Part shown: in pieces, positions 53,012 through 62,222 of the stretch
How the letters are laid out: each line of letters starts with the position of its first letter
Position numbering within the stretch: position 1 is the first letter of the stretch
NCBI RefSeq assembly: GCF_022819085.1
Contig: NZ_JALHAG010000001.1
Span: forward strand, 1,075,395-1,139,394
DNA length: 64,000 nucleotides
Direction: 5' to 3'
From: Planococcus ruber
GTDB taxonomy: Bacteria; Bacillota; Bacilli; Bacillales_A; Planococcaceae
Translations under genes and position numbers: made by a program
The notes under the pieces: generated by a model
The model's database searches: none
What the model was told of the DNA's origin: nothing
Seen by the model: only the letters and a program-made list of their open reading frames with translations

Positions 53012-53479
53012 ATGAATTGGCCATTAGAAGCATTTCTTAGTTTTTTGGCCGCCGGCTCATTTGGCGTCATTTTCAATACTCCTCGCAGAACATTGTTCAG
53101 CTGTGGATTGGTCGGAATGACCGGCTGGCTGATTTACCGGAGTTACGTATTGGTTTTGGATGATCCCACCCAGGCTTCTTTCGCTGGGGCATTCGGCGTG
53201 GCGCTGGTGGCCCATTTATTGGCTAAAAAGTTCAAGATGCCAATGATTATCTTTAGTGTGGCGGGCATCATTCCGTTGGTTCCGGGAAGCAAAGCCTATA
53301 ACGCTATGCGCAATATTGTGGAGAATAATTATTTGGAGGCCATCACGTATGCTTCGGAAGCCTTGATGATTTCCGGTGCAGTCGCCATGGGGCTGGTGTT
53401 TGCAGAAGTATTGATGCAGCTCTTTTTCAAGCGGCAGGCAAAACGCATCCAAAGAAAAATCGGCATGACCCAAAACTGA
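53012..53479 (+). CDS. ThrE-type exporter, C-terminal component (YjjB-like)
   Basis: The 155-residue protein has the ThrE_2 fold with four helices and the motif VAGIIPLVPGSKAYNAMRNI. It pairs with the upstream gene as a split exporter. AAAGGGGGGATTGG precedes the ATG. The stop codon lies inside a long perfect hairpin that acts as terminator. Confidence 0.9.
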   Translation: MNWPLEAFLSFLAAGSFGVIFNTPRRTLFSCGLVGMTGWLIYRSYVLVLDDPTQASFAGAFGVALVAHLLAKKFKMPMIIFSVAGIIPLVPGSKAYNAMRNIVENNYLEAITYASEALMISGAVAMGLVFAEVLMQLFFKRQAKRIQRKIGMTQN

Positions 53480-53502
53480 AGTTTGGGACATGCCGATTTT
53501 TT
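53455..53502 (+). terminator. long terminator overlapping the stop codon
   Basis: AAAAATCGGCATGACCCAAA is mirrored by TTTGGGACATGCCGATTTTT with one mismatch and an 8-nt loop. The stop codon is in the loop region, so the last codons are part of the stem. Confidence 0.88.
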
Positions 53503-53547
53503 AGTTTTTAGGTGTTGAAGCGGAAAGGCCGCGGCTTTCAAGGCGGC

Positions 53548-53680
53548 TCCGCTTTTCTTATTGTCCAGCTGCGGTGGCCAGCCTCTCGGATCATAAGCCG
53601 TCCCGGCTGTGCGGCAAAGAACGCCGCTTCGCCGGTTCGTCTTATGACTTTCGAGGCTAACCGGCCACCTCCGCTTTTCT
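53548..53680. repeat. repeat family A unit
   Basis: The unit is bounded by TCCGCTTTTCTTATTGTCCA on the left and CTCCGCTTTTCT on the right, with internal GCCAGCCTCTCGGATCATAA and TCGAGGCTAACCGGCC. It matches the units near metQ. It ends four bases before the stop codon of the minus-strand EAL gene. Confidence 0.85.
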
Positions 53681-53683
53681 ATA

Positions 53684-55690
53684 CTAATTCAACCATTTCT
53701 CCAATTCTTTCGCTTCCATTGGATGCCCGGTGATGAAGCCTTGGATCATGTCGCAGTTCATCGCACGCAAAAGTTCCAGCTGTTCATTGGTTTCGACGCC
53801 TTCGGCTACGACCTGGAAGTCCAAACTCTTGCCGAATTGAATCATGCCTTTGATCATTTTCTGCATTTTTTCTTGTTTCGTGATGGATTGGATAATGGCC
53901 CGATCGATTTTCAAGCTTGAAATCGGCAGCATCAGCATATAACGGAATGATGCATAGCCTGTTCCAAAATCATCAAGCGCAAACGAAATGCCTGCCTGGT
54001 TTAATTGCTTCATCTGTTTGATGATGGAGCGTTCTGCTTCTGCTTCCAATGCAAATTTTTCGGTGATTTCGATGGTCAAAGCGCTTGGGTCGCAGCTATT
54101 CAACTGGATTTGTTCCAAGAGGGACTTCGCCATATCTTTATCACGGAATTCACGGATCGATGAGTTGATGCTGACGTTCATGTGGATGCCGCGGGAATTC
54201 CAGTCTTTTATCTGTGCGCAAACTGTTTCAAGGACGAACATGCCGATTTCGTGGATCATGCCATTTTCCTCAGCAATCGGAATCAGTTCTTCCGGAGTGA
54301 CGATGCCGACTTCCGAATCTTCCCAGCGCACCAAAGCTTCGACGCGCTCGACGATGCCGGTGCTCAAATTGACTTGCGGCTGATACATTAAATGCAGATT
54401 ATGGCGATCCAATGCATGGATCAGGCGTTTTTCAATCATGGATTTGCGGTTCAGCCGTTCATGGTCATCTGAAGTCAAAGCTGAAATCGCACTGCCGCCG
54501 CGTTCTTTTACTTTTTTGATGGTGACATGTGAAGCTTTGATCAAGTGGACGAAGGATTGCTGATCTTCCGGATAGCGCGTGATGGCACCGCTCACCGTCA
54601 ATGGAATCGCCGTCCCTTGGATATAGATCGGATGCTGCTGCAGATAATGCAGGAATCCTTCGATAAACCAATTGCTGAGCGGCGTGATCAATGCAAATTC
54701 ATGCAGTCCGGCCCGTGTAATGATCGAATCAGAAAAATACATGCGCAGGCGTTTCGTGAATTCGCTTAACAATTCGTTTTCAGTATCTGTATCGGAAACG
54801 TCGCGCAGTGTATAAAAGCGGTCAATATCAAAGAAAACGAATGAAAAATGCTTGCCTTCCTTAATATGGTCGTTGACGACCTGTTCAAGGCGGTGGCGGT
54901 TTTCAAGCCCGGTAATTGGGTCGATAAAGGCAATTTCTTCTAGATGGTGCTGGGCTTTTTTAGCTTCCGTGATGTCTTTTTCCAGGAAGATGTAATACGT
55001 ATCATCTCCTTTTAAATCCATCGGAATCGCTGTCAGCTCCACCCAATATTCTTCGCCGTCTTTTTTCAGCTTCTTCGCCTGGCCGTTCCATACTTTGCCG
55101 CTTCTTAATGTGCTGACTAAGTTTTCAACAAAGCTGACATCTTCACTTTCTTCGCCGAACATTTGCCAAATTGGCTTGCCGAGAATGCGTTTTGGCGTCC
55201 ATTTGCTTAGTTTCAAAAATAATGGATTGGCATAGGTAATCAAGAATTCTTCATCAAAATACAGCAGCATGAATGAAGCGTCCAAACCATCGCGCAGGCT
55301 GTTTAATTCGCGGCTGGCCGATATCTCTTCTGTGGATTCGTCCACTTCGAAAACAGACATCACAAACCGCTCATTGCCCGAGGCGAATGCTTTGGTCACA
55401 ATAGTCGTATACGTACGTGTTCCATCCCCAAGGCCGACTTCCACCTCTTCAAAACGGATCGGCTCTTTGCTATGTATGATGTTGTCCCATGTTTGCTTGT
55501 AAAGAGCTGCTTTTTCGGGATTCATGTAAGGATATAATGTCCCTTTTATCGTTTCAGGTTCTAATTGAAATACACGTTCCGCATGACGGTTGCACCATAC
55601 CACAAGTCCGTCTTTATCCATGATGATGATGGGAAAAGGGATATGGTTAAAAACCAGGTTGTCGGAAAGTATTTGTTGCAATTCGCTCAT
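53684..55690 (-). CDS. PAS-PAS-GGDEF-EAL protein, probable c-di-GMP phosphodiesterase
   Basis: The 668-residue cytoplasmic protein has two PAS domains (about 10-115 and 125-245), a degenerate GGDEF domain (about 255-410, with AGLHEF in place of GGDEF) and an EAL domain (about 425-665). The EAL domain has all main motifs: EALVRW, IEITEKF, DDFGTGYASF, KIDRAII, AEGVET. It therefore probably breaks c-di-GMP, while the GGDEF part may only sense GTP. PAS domains suggest redox or small-molecule input. It is monocistronic, with a repeat behind it. Confidence 0.9.
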   Translation of the reverse strand: MSELQQILSDNLVFNHIPFPIIIMDKDGLVVWCNRHAERVFQLEPETIKGTLYPYMNPEKAALYKQTWDNIIHSKEPIRFEEVEVGLGDGTRTYTTIVTKAFASGNERFVMSVFEVDESTEEISASRELNSLRDGLDASFMLLYFDEEFLITYANPLFLKLSKWTPKRILGKPIWQMFGEESEDVSFVENLVSTLRSGKVWNGQAKKLKKDGEEYWVELTAIPMDLKGDDTYYIFLEKDITEAKKAQHHLEEIAFIDPITGLENRHRLEQVVNDHIKEGKHFSFVFFDIDRFYTLRDVSDTDTENELLSEFTKRLRMYFSDSIITRAGLHEFALITPLSNWFIEGFLHYLQQHPIYIQGTAIPLTVSGAITRYPEDQQSFVHLIKASHVTIKKVKERGGSAISALTSDDHERLNRKSMIEKRLIHALDRHNLHLMYQPQVNLSTGIVERVEALVRWEDSEVGIVTPEELIPIAEENGMIHEIGMFVLETVCAQIKDWNSRGIHMNVSINSSIREFRDKDMAKSLLEQIQLNSCDPSALTIEITEKFALEAEAERSIIKQMKQLNQAGISFALDDFGTGYASFRYMLMLPISSLKIDRAIIQSITKQEKMQKMIKGMIQFGKSLDFQVVAEGVETNEQLELLRAMNCDMIQGFITGHPMEAKELEKWLN

Positions 55691-55865
55691 GCCATGACGC
55701 TCCTTCTCGTAAGTCTAACTTCATTATAGAGAAGAAAAGGACTATCGTCATCCTTTTCCCAATTTTTGTATCAATTATTTTACTATACATTAACTATATT
55801 TATTGTAGCAATCATGAGAGAATGGGGGAAGAAAAAATGAAAAAATTGAAAGAAGTGAAGTATGC

Positions 55866-56435
55866 ATGAAAAAAATTGCCATTATGTCTATCTTATTCAT
55901 TTTTATTTTGCCATTTACGGCATTGGGCCACACCACATTGACTGCCTCGAATCCTGCTGAGGGAGAAGTGTTGTCGGTGCAGCCGGAAAAAATTGAACTG
56001 GAATTTGGAACCGTAATCGAAGAAGGCAGTTCCATGACGTTAAAGGGTCCGGAAGCATCCGTTGAGTTAAGTGAAATATCTGTTTCCGATAATCTGATGA
56101 CGGGTGAAGTAACAGGCGAATTGCCGAATGGCCAGTATATTATTGACTGGAAAATTATCGGGGAGGACGGCCATCCGATTGAAGGGCAGATTCTTTTCGG
56201 AGTCGATGCTGAAGCGCCTGAAGAAGAAGTTTCGGAAGAAGCGGCTGACGAAGAGCCGGCCGTGGAAGAAGAGACGGCCGTGGAAGAAGAGACGGCTGAA
56301 AAAGAAATGGCGGAAGCGGCCGAAACCGCACAAAGCGAAGATGAAAGCAGCAACAGTTGGGTTACTGTATTGATTGTTGCGGCAATTATTTTAGTCGCAG
56401 CGGGAATGATGAAGCTCATGAAGAATAAACGATGA
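55866..56435 (+). CDS. copC: CopC-domain copper-binding protein
   Basis: The 189-residue protein has a signal peptide ending ALG before His (mature N-terminal HTTLTASNPAEGE), a CopC beta-barrel with GHPIEGQILFGV, an acidic linker made of repeated EEETAVEEETAE and a C-terminal membrane anchor. The N-terminal His and the internal His fit a Cu(II) site. GAAAGAAGTGAAG precedes the ATG. It overlaps copD (ATGA), and the pair imports copper; in some Bacilli the two are fused as YcnJ. Confidence 0.87.
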   Translation: MKKIAIMSILFIFILPFTALGHTTLTASNPAEGEVLSVQPEKIELEFGTVIEEGSSMTLKGPEASVELSEISVSDNLMTGEVTGELPNGQYIIDWKIIGEDGHPIEGQILFGVDAEAPEEEVSEEAADEEPAVEEETAVEEETAEKEMAEAAETAQSEDESSNSWVTVLIVAAIILVAAGMMKLMKNKR

Positions 56436-57493
56436 TCGCTTTTACGGCATTGTCTGATGTTTTCGTATACATTGCATTTTCGTATTTGGCAGGCTCGATT
56501 GTTTTAACATTTGTACCGGCTGCGAAAAAGCCGGTTCTCCGTGAATCGAAAGTTCTTGAACTGTTGAGCGTAGGGGCTATTGCTGTGTTTTCTTTGGCGC
56601 CGGTCATTGAGTTGACGAATTTTCTTGCGGACGGCCAAAGTTGGCCGGCTGTTTTCTTTTCGGTGCTTACGGATTACCGGACAGGCCATGGATGGATCGT
56701 GACAGGCCTATTCTGTGTCCTTTTAGCGGCAGCTATTTGGTTCAACGTTTCAAAACACATCACCGTGTATTTTTTAGGTATTCTCCTATTAGCGGTCGGC
56801 TATTTCAGCCATGTTTCGACAGTGAATCTATGGGGCGGGTTTGCGAGCCATACCATCCATTTTCTTGCTATGTCTGTTTGGACAGGGATTTTGCTGCACG
56901 TTTCCTGGTTTGCGGAAAGCAAAACGGAATGGCGGAATTTTCTTTCCTGGTTTACGCCGTTTGCAATCGCTTGTGTCGCCGTCTTGTTTGCTAGCGGCAT
57001 TGCGATCATGCTGTTTTTCGTCGAGCCGTCGCAATATGCCCGCTCGTGGGCATTGCCTTATGGCCAGCTCCTGCTGCTGAAGCATTTGAGCATCGTTCCG
57101 TTGCTTGCCGCAGCAGCGATCAATGGCTTTTTGAATAAGCGGAAATTATACGAACGGGCCTGGCTCCGTGTGGAAAGCGGCTTACTTCTCTTCGTATTCC
57201 TGTTTACAGCCTTTATGAGCAAGCAAGCGCCGCCGCATAACATCAACAATACGTTCAGATCGGAAGGGCCGGCTCCATTTTTGGAAATGCTGAAAGGCCC
57301 AATTTATATTCCAATCGATGGAAGCTGGGATTTATCGGTCAATGGCATATTGCTGATCGTGCTTGGGCTATTGCTCCTCGCTATGATGGTTATTGGCTAT
57401 AAACGCACGCTTTCGCCCTGGCTGTCGATTTTATGCGGAAGCGGATTTATCATTGCTTCTTATATCGGTTTAATGTTAAATATATCTTATTGA
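56432..57493 (+). CDS. copD: CopD-family copper transport membrane protein
   Basis: The 353-residue protein has eight or nine hydrophobic helices with a CopD domain (VSTVNLWGGFASHTIHFLAM and later PLLAAAAINGFLNKRK). It takes copper from CopC into the cytoplasm. The ATG overlaps the copC stop by 4 bp, so the two are coupled. It is followed by a terminator. Confidence 0.88.
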   Translation: MIAFTALSDVFVYIAFSYLAGSIVLTFVPAAKKPVLRESKVLELLSVGAIAVFSLAPVIELTNFLADGQSWPAVFFSVLTDYRTGHGWIVTGLFCVLLAAAIWFNVSKHITVYFLGILLLAVGYFSHVSTVNLWGGFASHTIHFLAMSVWTGILLHVSWFAESKTEWRNFLSWFTPFAIACVAVLFASGIAIMLFFVEPSQYARSWALPYGQLLLLKHLSIVPLLAAAAINGFLNKRKLYERAWLRVESGLLLFVFLFTAFMSKQAPPHNINNTFRSEGPAPFLEMLKGPIYIPIDGSWDLSVNGILLIVLGLLLLAMMVIGYKRTLSPWLSILCGSGFIIASYIGLMLNISY

Positions 57494-57537
57494 AAAAAGC
57501 AGTGCAGCGGCAGTGATGGTTAGTCAATAAAAACTGG

Positions 57538-57562
57538 AACCAATCTCCCGGGATTGGTTTTT
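57538..57562 (+). terminator. terminator after copCD
   Basis: AACCAATC pairs with GATTGGTT around a short loop, followed by T-rich sequence. Confidence 0.75.
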
Positions 57563-57583
57563 CATATGGAAAGGAGTGAGAGG

Positions 57584-58489
57584 ATGGAACGTTTGAAAGG
57601 GATCGCTATGATTCTATCAGGAGCGATGCTATGGGGCGCGACAGGCCCTTTAATGGAGTGGACAATGGCAGAGTTCGGCATTTCAGTTTCGTTCTTACTG
57701 ACCATTCGCCTAACCGTTGCAGGATTGCTCCTATTGCTTTTCCTGAAGCTGAAAAAAGTTAGGGTAACAGCCATCTTCAGGGGGAAGATCTGGATCTTGC
57801 CGTTGATCATCTTTGCCTTATTCGGCATGCTTGGTGTGCAATTTAGTTTTGTTGCAGCCATCGAAGCGAGCGATGCGGTAGTTGCGACCTTGCTGCAATT
57901 TCTAGCGCCGATTTACATCATCTTATTCATTTCGCTGCGCCAGCGAAAATGGCCGCCGGGTTATCAAGTGGTCGGGATGATCGGAACATTGGCCGGACTG
58001 TTTTTGCTGTTGACGAATGGCCAGCCGACGCAATTGATTATTAGCGGCGAAGCGCTGTTCTGGGGAATTCTCGTTGGGCTGACGTTTGCTTTTTACACTT
58101 TATATCCCGCAAGGCTGATGCAGGAATGGGGCGTGCTGCTCGTAGTTGGCTGGTCGATGCTGTTTGGGGGGGTTTTTCTCGGCTTGGCGAATCCGATTTT
58201 CCTTTCGGACGAATGGCCGAAGCTGTCGCAAGGCGGGCTGGTTCTCGCAATCTGTACAATCATCGTCATCGGCACGATTGCTTTTGTCCTGTTTTTAAGC
58301 AGCATGCGCTATATCACAGCTGTCGAAACGAGCATTCTTTCTTCCTTCGAACCGCTGACCGCTATGGTGATTTCAGTCTTTTGGTTCAATCAGCTGCTGG
58401 CGCCGCTCCAACTTGCAGGAGCGCTCATCATGCTTGTTTTCGTTACATGGCTGTCACTCGCCGGTGAGAAGAAAACAAAAGAAGTTTAA
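57584..58489 (+). CDS. EamA/DMT-family membrane transporter
   Basis: The 301-residue protein has ten helices in two EamA repeats, starting MERLKGIAMILSGAMLWGAT and containing LLQFLAPIYIILFISLRQRK and SSFEPLTAMVISVFWF. The start at 57584 follows GGAGTGAGAGG; the frame is open ten codons further. Substrate is unknown. It is the third DMT gene in the window and has its own terminator. Confidence 0.85.
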   Translation: MERLKGIAMILSGAMLWGATGPLMEWTMAEFGISVSFLLTIRLTVAGLLLLLFLKLKKVRVTAIFRGKIWILPLIIFALFGMLGVQFSFVAAIEASDAVVATLLQFLAPIYIILFISLRQRKWPPGYQVVGMIGTLAGLFLLLTNGQPTQLIISGEALFWGILVGLTFAFYTLYPARLMQEWGVLLVVGWSMLFGGVFLGLANPIFLSDEWPKLSQGGLVLAICTIIVIGTIAFVLFLSSMRYITAVETSILSSFEPLTAMVISVFWFNQLLAPLQLAGALIMLVFVTWLSLAGEKKTKEV

Positions 58490-58506
58490 AAACATACATA
58501 AACTTG

Positions 58507-58542
58507 GAAAAGAGGGGATGCAAAAAATGCATCCCCTTTTTT
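58507..58542 (+). terminator. terminator
   Basis: AAAAGAGGGGATGCA pairs with TGCATCCCCTTTTTT around a short A-rich loop, followed by T. Confidence 0.92.
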
Positions 58543-58581
58543 ACTTTCTAATGACTTTTGCTACCTGTTGTCAGAAAACTG

Positions 58582-58590
58582 TGGCATAAT
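58582..58590 (+). promoter_or_regulatory. extended -10 upstream of the ABC pair
   Basis: TGGCATAAT gives an extended -10 (TGn plus CATAAT) 47 bp before the start codon. No bmrB-like leader peptide is visible. Confidence 0.45.
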
Positions 58591-58636
58591 AGTCAACAAA
58601 AGATTCGTGTTTCGAAATGTTTAGGGGGCTACACCG

Positions 58637-60364
58637 ATGAAGACTGTATTTGCATACGCTAAACCCTATAAAATCCCCATAATTTTTGCGTTATTTCTTA
58701 TGTTGCTTGAACTAACGGTTGAGTTGATGCAGCCGCTCGTCATCGCCAAAATCATTGATGATGGCATTTTGGAAGGGGATCAGGACCGGATTGTCCAATA
58801 CGGAATTGTCCTGATGGCCCTTTCATTTATTGCTCTGGTGTCGGGCATTGTGAATTCTTACTATGCTGCGCACGTCTCCCAAAGTTTTTCGTTTGATCTT
58901 CGCAAGGCCGTTTACGGCAAGATCCAATCCTTTTCACTGGCGACGTTCAATAAGTTTCCGGCTTCAGGGCTTATTACCCGATTGACCAGTGATGTGACGC
59001 TCGTCCAGCAGATTTTGTTTATGGGATTGCGCATCATGCTGCGTGCACCGCTTCTTGTTGTCGGCAGCATGATTATGGCGCTGGTGGTCAATGCGAAGCT
59101 CGCGATTTATCTAGTTCTGGTGTTTCCTTTCTTGTTGGCTTTTTTATATTTCATGGTACTAAAAGGCGTCCGCTACTTCAGCTTTGTCCAACAGCGGCTG
59201 GATCGCCTGAACCGGATGATCCAGGAGAATCTGCAGGCTGTCCGGTTGATCAAAGCCTATCTTCGCGGCAAGTATGAAGCGAATCGCTTTTCCGAAGTGG
59301 CCGATTCTTTAAAAATAGATACCGTCAAAGCATTCCGGATCATGGAAACGATTTTGCCGATTTTGCTATTTGGCATGAACCTCTCGCTGCTCGCTGTTTT
59401 ATGGTTCGGCGCTTCTCACATTCAGGCAAACGGCGCCCAAATAGGCGAGCTGGTGGCGATTGTCAACTATGCAATGCGAATGACCGGGGCCTTCTCCATG
59501 TTCTCGTTCATCATCATGGCTTTTGCCCGTTCAAAGGCTTCATCTGAACGGATTGAAGAGATTCTATTGGCTGAAAATGTCTTGGAGAAGGATGGACAAG
59601 GGAAACAGGCGGCTGTCGAAAACGGATCAGTCGTTTTTGAAAATGTTTCCTTCTCTTATCCGGGAACTTCCGCTCAAGTTTTGAAAGACATTTCGTTTGA
59701 AATAAAACCGAACGAGAAACTGGCGATTATGGGTGCTACCGGTTCAGGGAAATCCTCGCTGCTGCAGCTTATTCCGCGTTTTTACGACGCAACTGAAGGC
59801 AGCGTGCGGATACATGGCATAGACGTCCAAGAATGGTCATTGCCGGCGCTGCGCAAAAGCATCGGCATTGTGCCGCAGCAGTCGCTCCTGTTTACGGGTA
59901 CGATTTCAGATAACCTTTCTTGGGGGAAAGACAAAGCGGTGCAGGATGAACTCGAGGATGCGGCCATGAAAGCGCAAATTCATGATACGGTCGAACATTT
60001 CCCGAAAGCTTACGGTACAAGAGTCGGACAGAAAGGCGTCAATTTATCCGGCGGCCAAAAGCAGCGGCTATCGATTGCCCGTGCGCTAGTCCGAGAGCCG
60101 TCCATTCTGATTTTAGACGACAGCACAAGCGCTTTGGATGTGAAAACGGAAGCGGCTTTATGGGAAGAACTCGACCGGGAACGCGCGACAATGCTTGTCG
60201 TTACCCAAAAAATCCGGACAGCCATGAAAGCGGACCGGATTCTGCTGCTGGAAGAAGGCGAGGTTTCCGCTTACGGAACCCATAACGAACTGTTGGAAGC
60301 ATCCGCTTTATACAGACAGATAGCCTTGTCACAACAGGAAGAAGAGGTGGATGAATATGTTTGA
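58637..60364 (+). CDS. bmrC: heterodimeric ABC multidrug exporter, BmrC-like half
   Basis: The 575-residue half transporter has six helices (1-310) and an ATPase domain with GATGSGKSSLLQ, signature LSGGQKQRLS and Walker B ILILDDSTSALD. The catalytic glutamate is replaced by aspartate, as in BmrC, so this half holds the degenerate site. The start KTVFAYAKPYKIPIIFALFL fits the BmrC/YheI group. GGGGGCTACACCG precedes the ATG. It overlaps the second half by 8 bp, so the two make a heterodimer that exports drugs. Confidence 0.9.
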   Translation: MKTVFAYAKPYKIPIIFALFLMLLELTVELMQPLVIAKIIDDGILEGDQDRIVQYGIVLMALSFIALVSGIVNSYYAAHVSQSFSFDLRKAVYGKIQSFSLATFNKFPASGLITRLTSDVTLVQQILFMGLRIMLRAPLLVVGSMIMALVVNAKLAIYLVLVFPFLLAFLYFMVLKGVRYFSFVQQRLDRLNRMIQENLQAVRLIKAYLRGKYEANRFSEVADSLKIDTVKAFRIMETILPILLFGMNLSLLAVLWFGASHIQANGAQIGELVAIVNYAMRMTGAFSMFSFIIMAFARSKASSERIEEILLAENVLEKDGQGKQAAVENGSVVFENVSFSYPGTSAQVLKDISFEIKPNEKLAIMGATGSGKSSLLQLIPRFYDATEGSVRIHGIDVQEWSLPALRKSIGIVPQQSLLFTGTISDNLSWGKDKAVQDELEDAAMKAQIHDTVEHFPKAYGTRVGQKGVNLSGGQKQRLSIARALVREPSILILDDSTSALDVKTEAALWEELDRERATMLVVTQKIRTAMKADRILLLEEGEVSAYGTHNELLEASALYRQIALSQQEEEVDEYV

Positions 60365-62180
60365 TGCGATCCGGCGCCCTTTTGGATATGAACCGGTCAT
60401 CCGAAAAGAAGATCTGAAAAAGAAAGACGCTAAAAAGACGGAACGGGCAAATAATTGGAAATCAACGCTTTTGCGGATCTGGAAACTTGTAGACGAACAC
60501 CGCCTCTTATTGATTGCTGTATTGTCTTTGGTTTTTGTCAGTTCGGCACTGGCTCTTTTAGGGCCGTTTCTGATCGGCCATATCATTGACCAATATATTG
60601 TGCCGGAATCTTTTGACAGGATGGGCATCATCATTGCCTGGCTGGTTGTGGTGTATATCGGCCATTCCGTGTCCTTGTATTTGCAGAATTACTGGATGGT
60701 TGGCATAGCCCAGCAAGTCATTTACCGGATGCGGACCGGATTATTCGAACATCTTCAGCGTTTGCCGGTATCCTTTTTCGATAAGCGGCAGCACGGCGAA
60801 TTGATGAGCCGGATGACGAATGACATCGAAAATGTCTCTTCTACATTAAACAGTTCGTTTATCCAAGTGTTTTCAAGTTTGCTGACTTTGACGGGAACAG
60901 CGGTGGTCATGCTCTGGCTCAGTCCGTTGCTTACGGTATTGACGCTCATCATTATTCCGTTGATGTATGTTTCAATGCAATGGATTACGAAACGCACCGG
61001 ACGCCTTTATAAAGAGCAGCAGCACGCCATCGGTGAATTGAACGGCATGATCGAAGAGACCATTTCAGGGCAGAAAATCGTCAAAGCTTTTTCTCAGGAA
61101 CCTCGAGTGATGGAAGAATTTTTGGAAAAAAGCGAGCGGCTGCGCCAAACCGGCTTTTGGGCCTGGACCTACTCCGGTTTTATTCCAAAGGTGATGAACT
61201 TTCTGAACAACGGAAGTTTTGCCATCGTTGCTGGCGTTGGCGGGATATTGGCCCTCAACGGCAGCGTGTCGATTGGAGTAATTGTGATCTTTACAGAGTA
61301 TGCACGGCAATTTACACGTCCACTAAATGACCTGGCCAACCAGTTCAACACGGTATTATCGGCAATTGCCGGGGCAGAACGCGTTTTTGCCATCATGGAA
61401 GAAACGGAAGAGAAAGACGACCAAGCAGTGAATGCGGAGAAAGAATTGCAAGGCTATGTGGAGTTCGATAAGGTCTCCTTTAAATACGAAGGCGCCGAAG
61501 AGGATTGGACGATCCGCGATGTCAGCTTTCATGTCGGAATTGGCCAGACGGCTGCTTTAGTCGGCGCTACAGGTGCCGGCAAAACGACCATCATGCAATT
61601 ATTGGCCAGATTCTATGATGCCAACGAAGGCGAGATCCGTTTGGACGGCACTCCAATCGGATCAATGCCGAGAGAAACGTTGCGTAAGCAAATCGCTTTT
61701 GTCCTTCAGGATCCTTTTTTATTCGAAGCCAGTGTGTATGACAATATTCGATACGGCCGGCTGGACGCGACAGAAGAAGAAGTGAGGGAAGCGGCCGAAA
61801 AAGCCAATGCCCATGAGTTTATCGAAAAACTTCCAGATGGCTATGAAACGATTCTCAAAGGCGACGGCTCGATGATCAGCCAAGGGCAAAAGCAATTGCT
61901 ATCGATTGCCCGGGCATTGATCGCGGACCCGGTAATTCTTCTTTTGGACGAAGCGACCAGCAGCATCGATACTGTCACTGAATTGAAAATCCAGGAAGCG
62001 CTTGAACGCTTGATGGTCGGCAGAACGAGCTTTGTCATTGCCCACCGTTTGAATACGGTCCGAAAAGCCGATGTCGTGTTCGTCATGGAAATGGGGCAGC
62101 TGGTGGAGTCAGGTACTCAGCAGCAGCTTCTTGAACAAGGCGGAATTTATGCAAACATGCTCGCAGATGCAAAATTATAG
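60357..62180 (+). CDS. bmrD: heterodimeric ABC multidrug exporter, BmrD-like half
   Basis: The 607-residue half transporter has an N-terminal extension, six helices and an ATPase domain with GATGAGKTTIMQL, a Walker B ILLLDEATSSID with the full glutamate and a degenerate signature ISQGQKQLLS. This complements the degenerate site of the other half. I chose the ATG at 60357 because GAGGTGG lies 6 nt before it; the ATG at 60351 touches that site. A bidirectional terminator follows. Confidence 0.9.
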   Translation: MFDAIRRPFGYEPVIRKEDLKKKDAKKTERANNWKSTLLRIWKLVDEHRLLLIAVLSLVFVSSALALLGPFLIGHIIDQYIVPESFDRMGIIIAWLVVVYIGHSVSLYLQNYWMVGIAQQVIYRMRTGLFEHLQRLPVSFFDKRQHGELMSRMTNDIENVSSTLNSSFIQVFSSLLTLTGTAVVMLWLSPLLTVLTLIIIPLMYVSMQWITKRTGRLYKEQQHAIGELNGMIEETISGQKIVKAFSQEPRVMEEFLEKSERLRQTGFWAWTYSGFIPKVMNFLNNGSFAIVAGVGGILALNGSVSIGVIVIFTEYARQFTRPLNDLANQFNTVLSAIAGAERVFAIMEETEEKDDQAVNAEKELQGYVEFDKVSFKYEGAEEDWTIRDVSFHVGIGQTAALVGATGAGKTTIMQLLARFYDANEGEIRLDGTPIGSMPRETLRKQIAFVLQDPFLFEASVYDNIRYGRLDATEEEVREAAEKANAHEFIEKLPDGYETILKGDGSMISQGQKQLLSIARALIADPVILLLDEATSSIDTVTELKIQEALERLMVGRTSFVIAHRLNTVRKADVVFVMEMGQLVESGTQQQLLEQGGIYANMLADAKL

Positions 62181-62184
62181 AACG

Positions 62185-62222
62185 AAAAAGCGATTCCATA
62201 GGACATGGAATCGCTTTTTTTA
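62185..62222. terminator. bidirectional terminator
   Basis: AAAAAGCGATTCCAT pairs with ATGGAATCGCTTTTT around a 5-nt loop between bmrD and the convergent acyltransferase. Confidence 0.93.
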
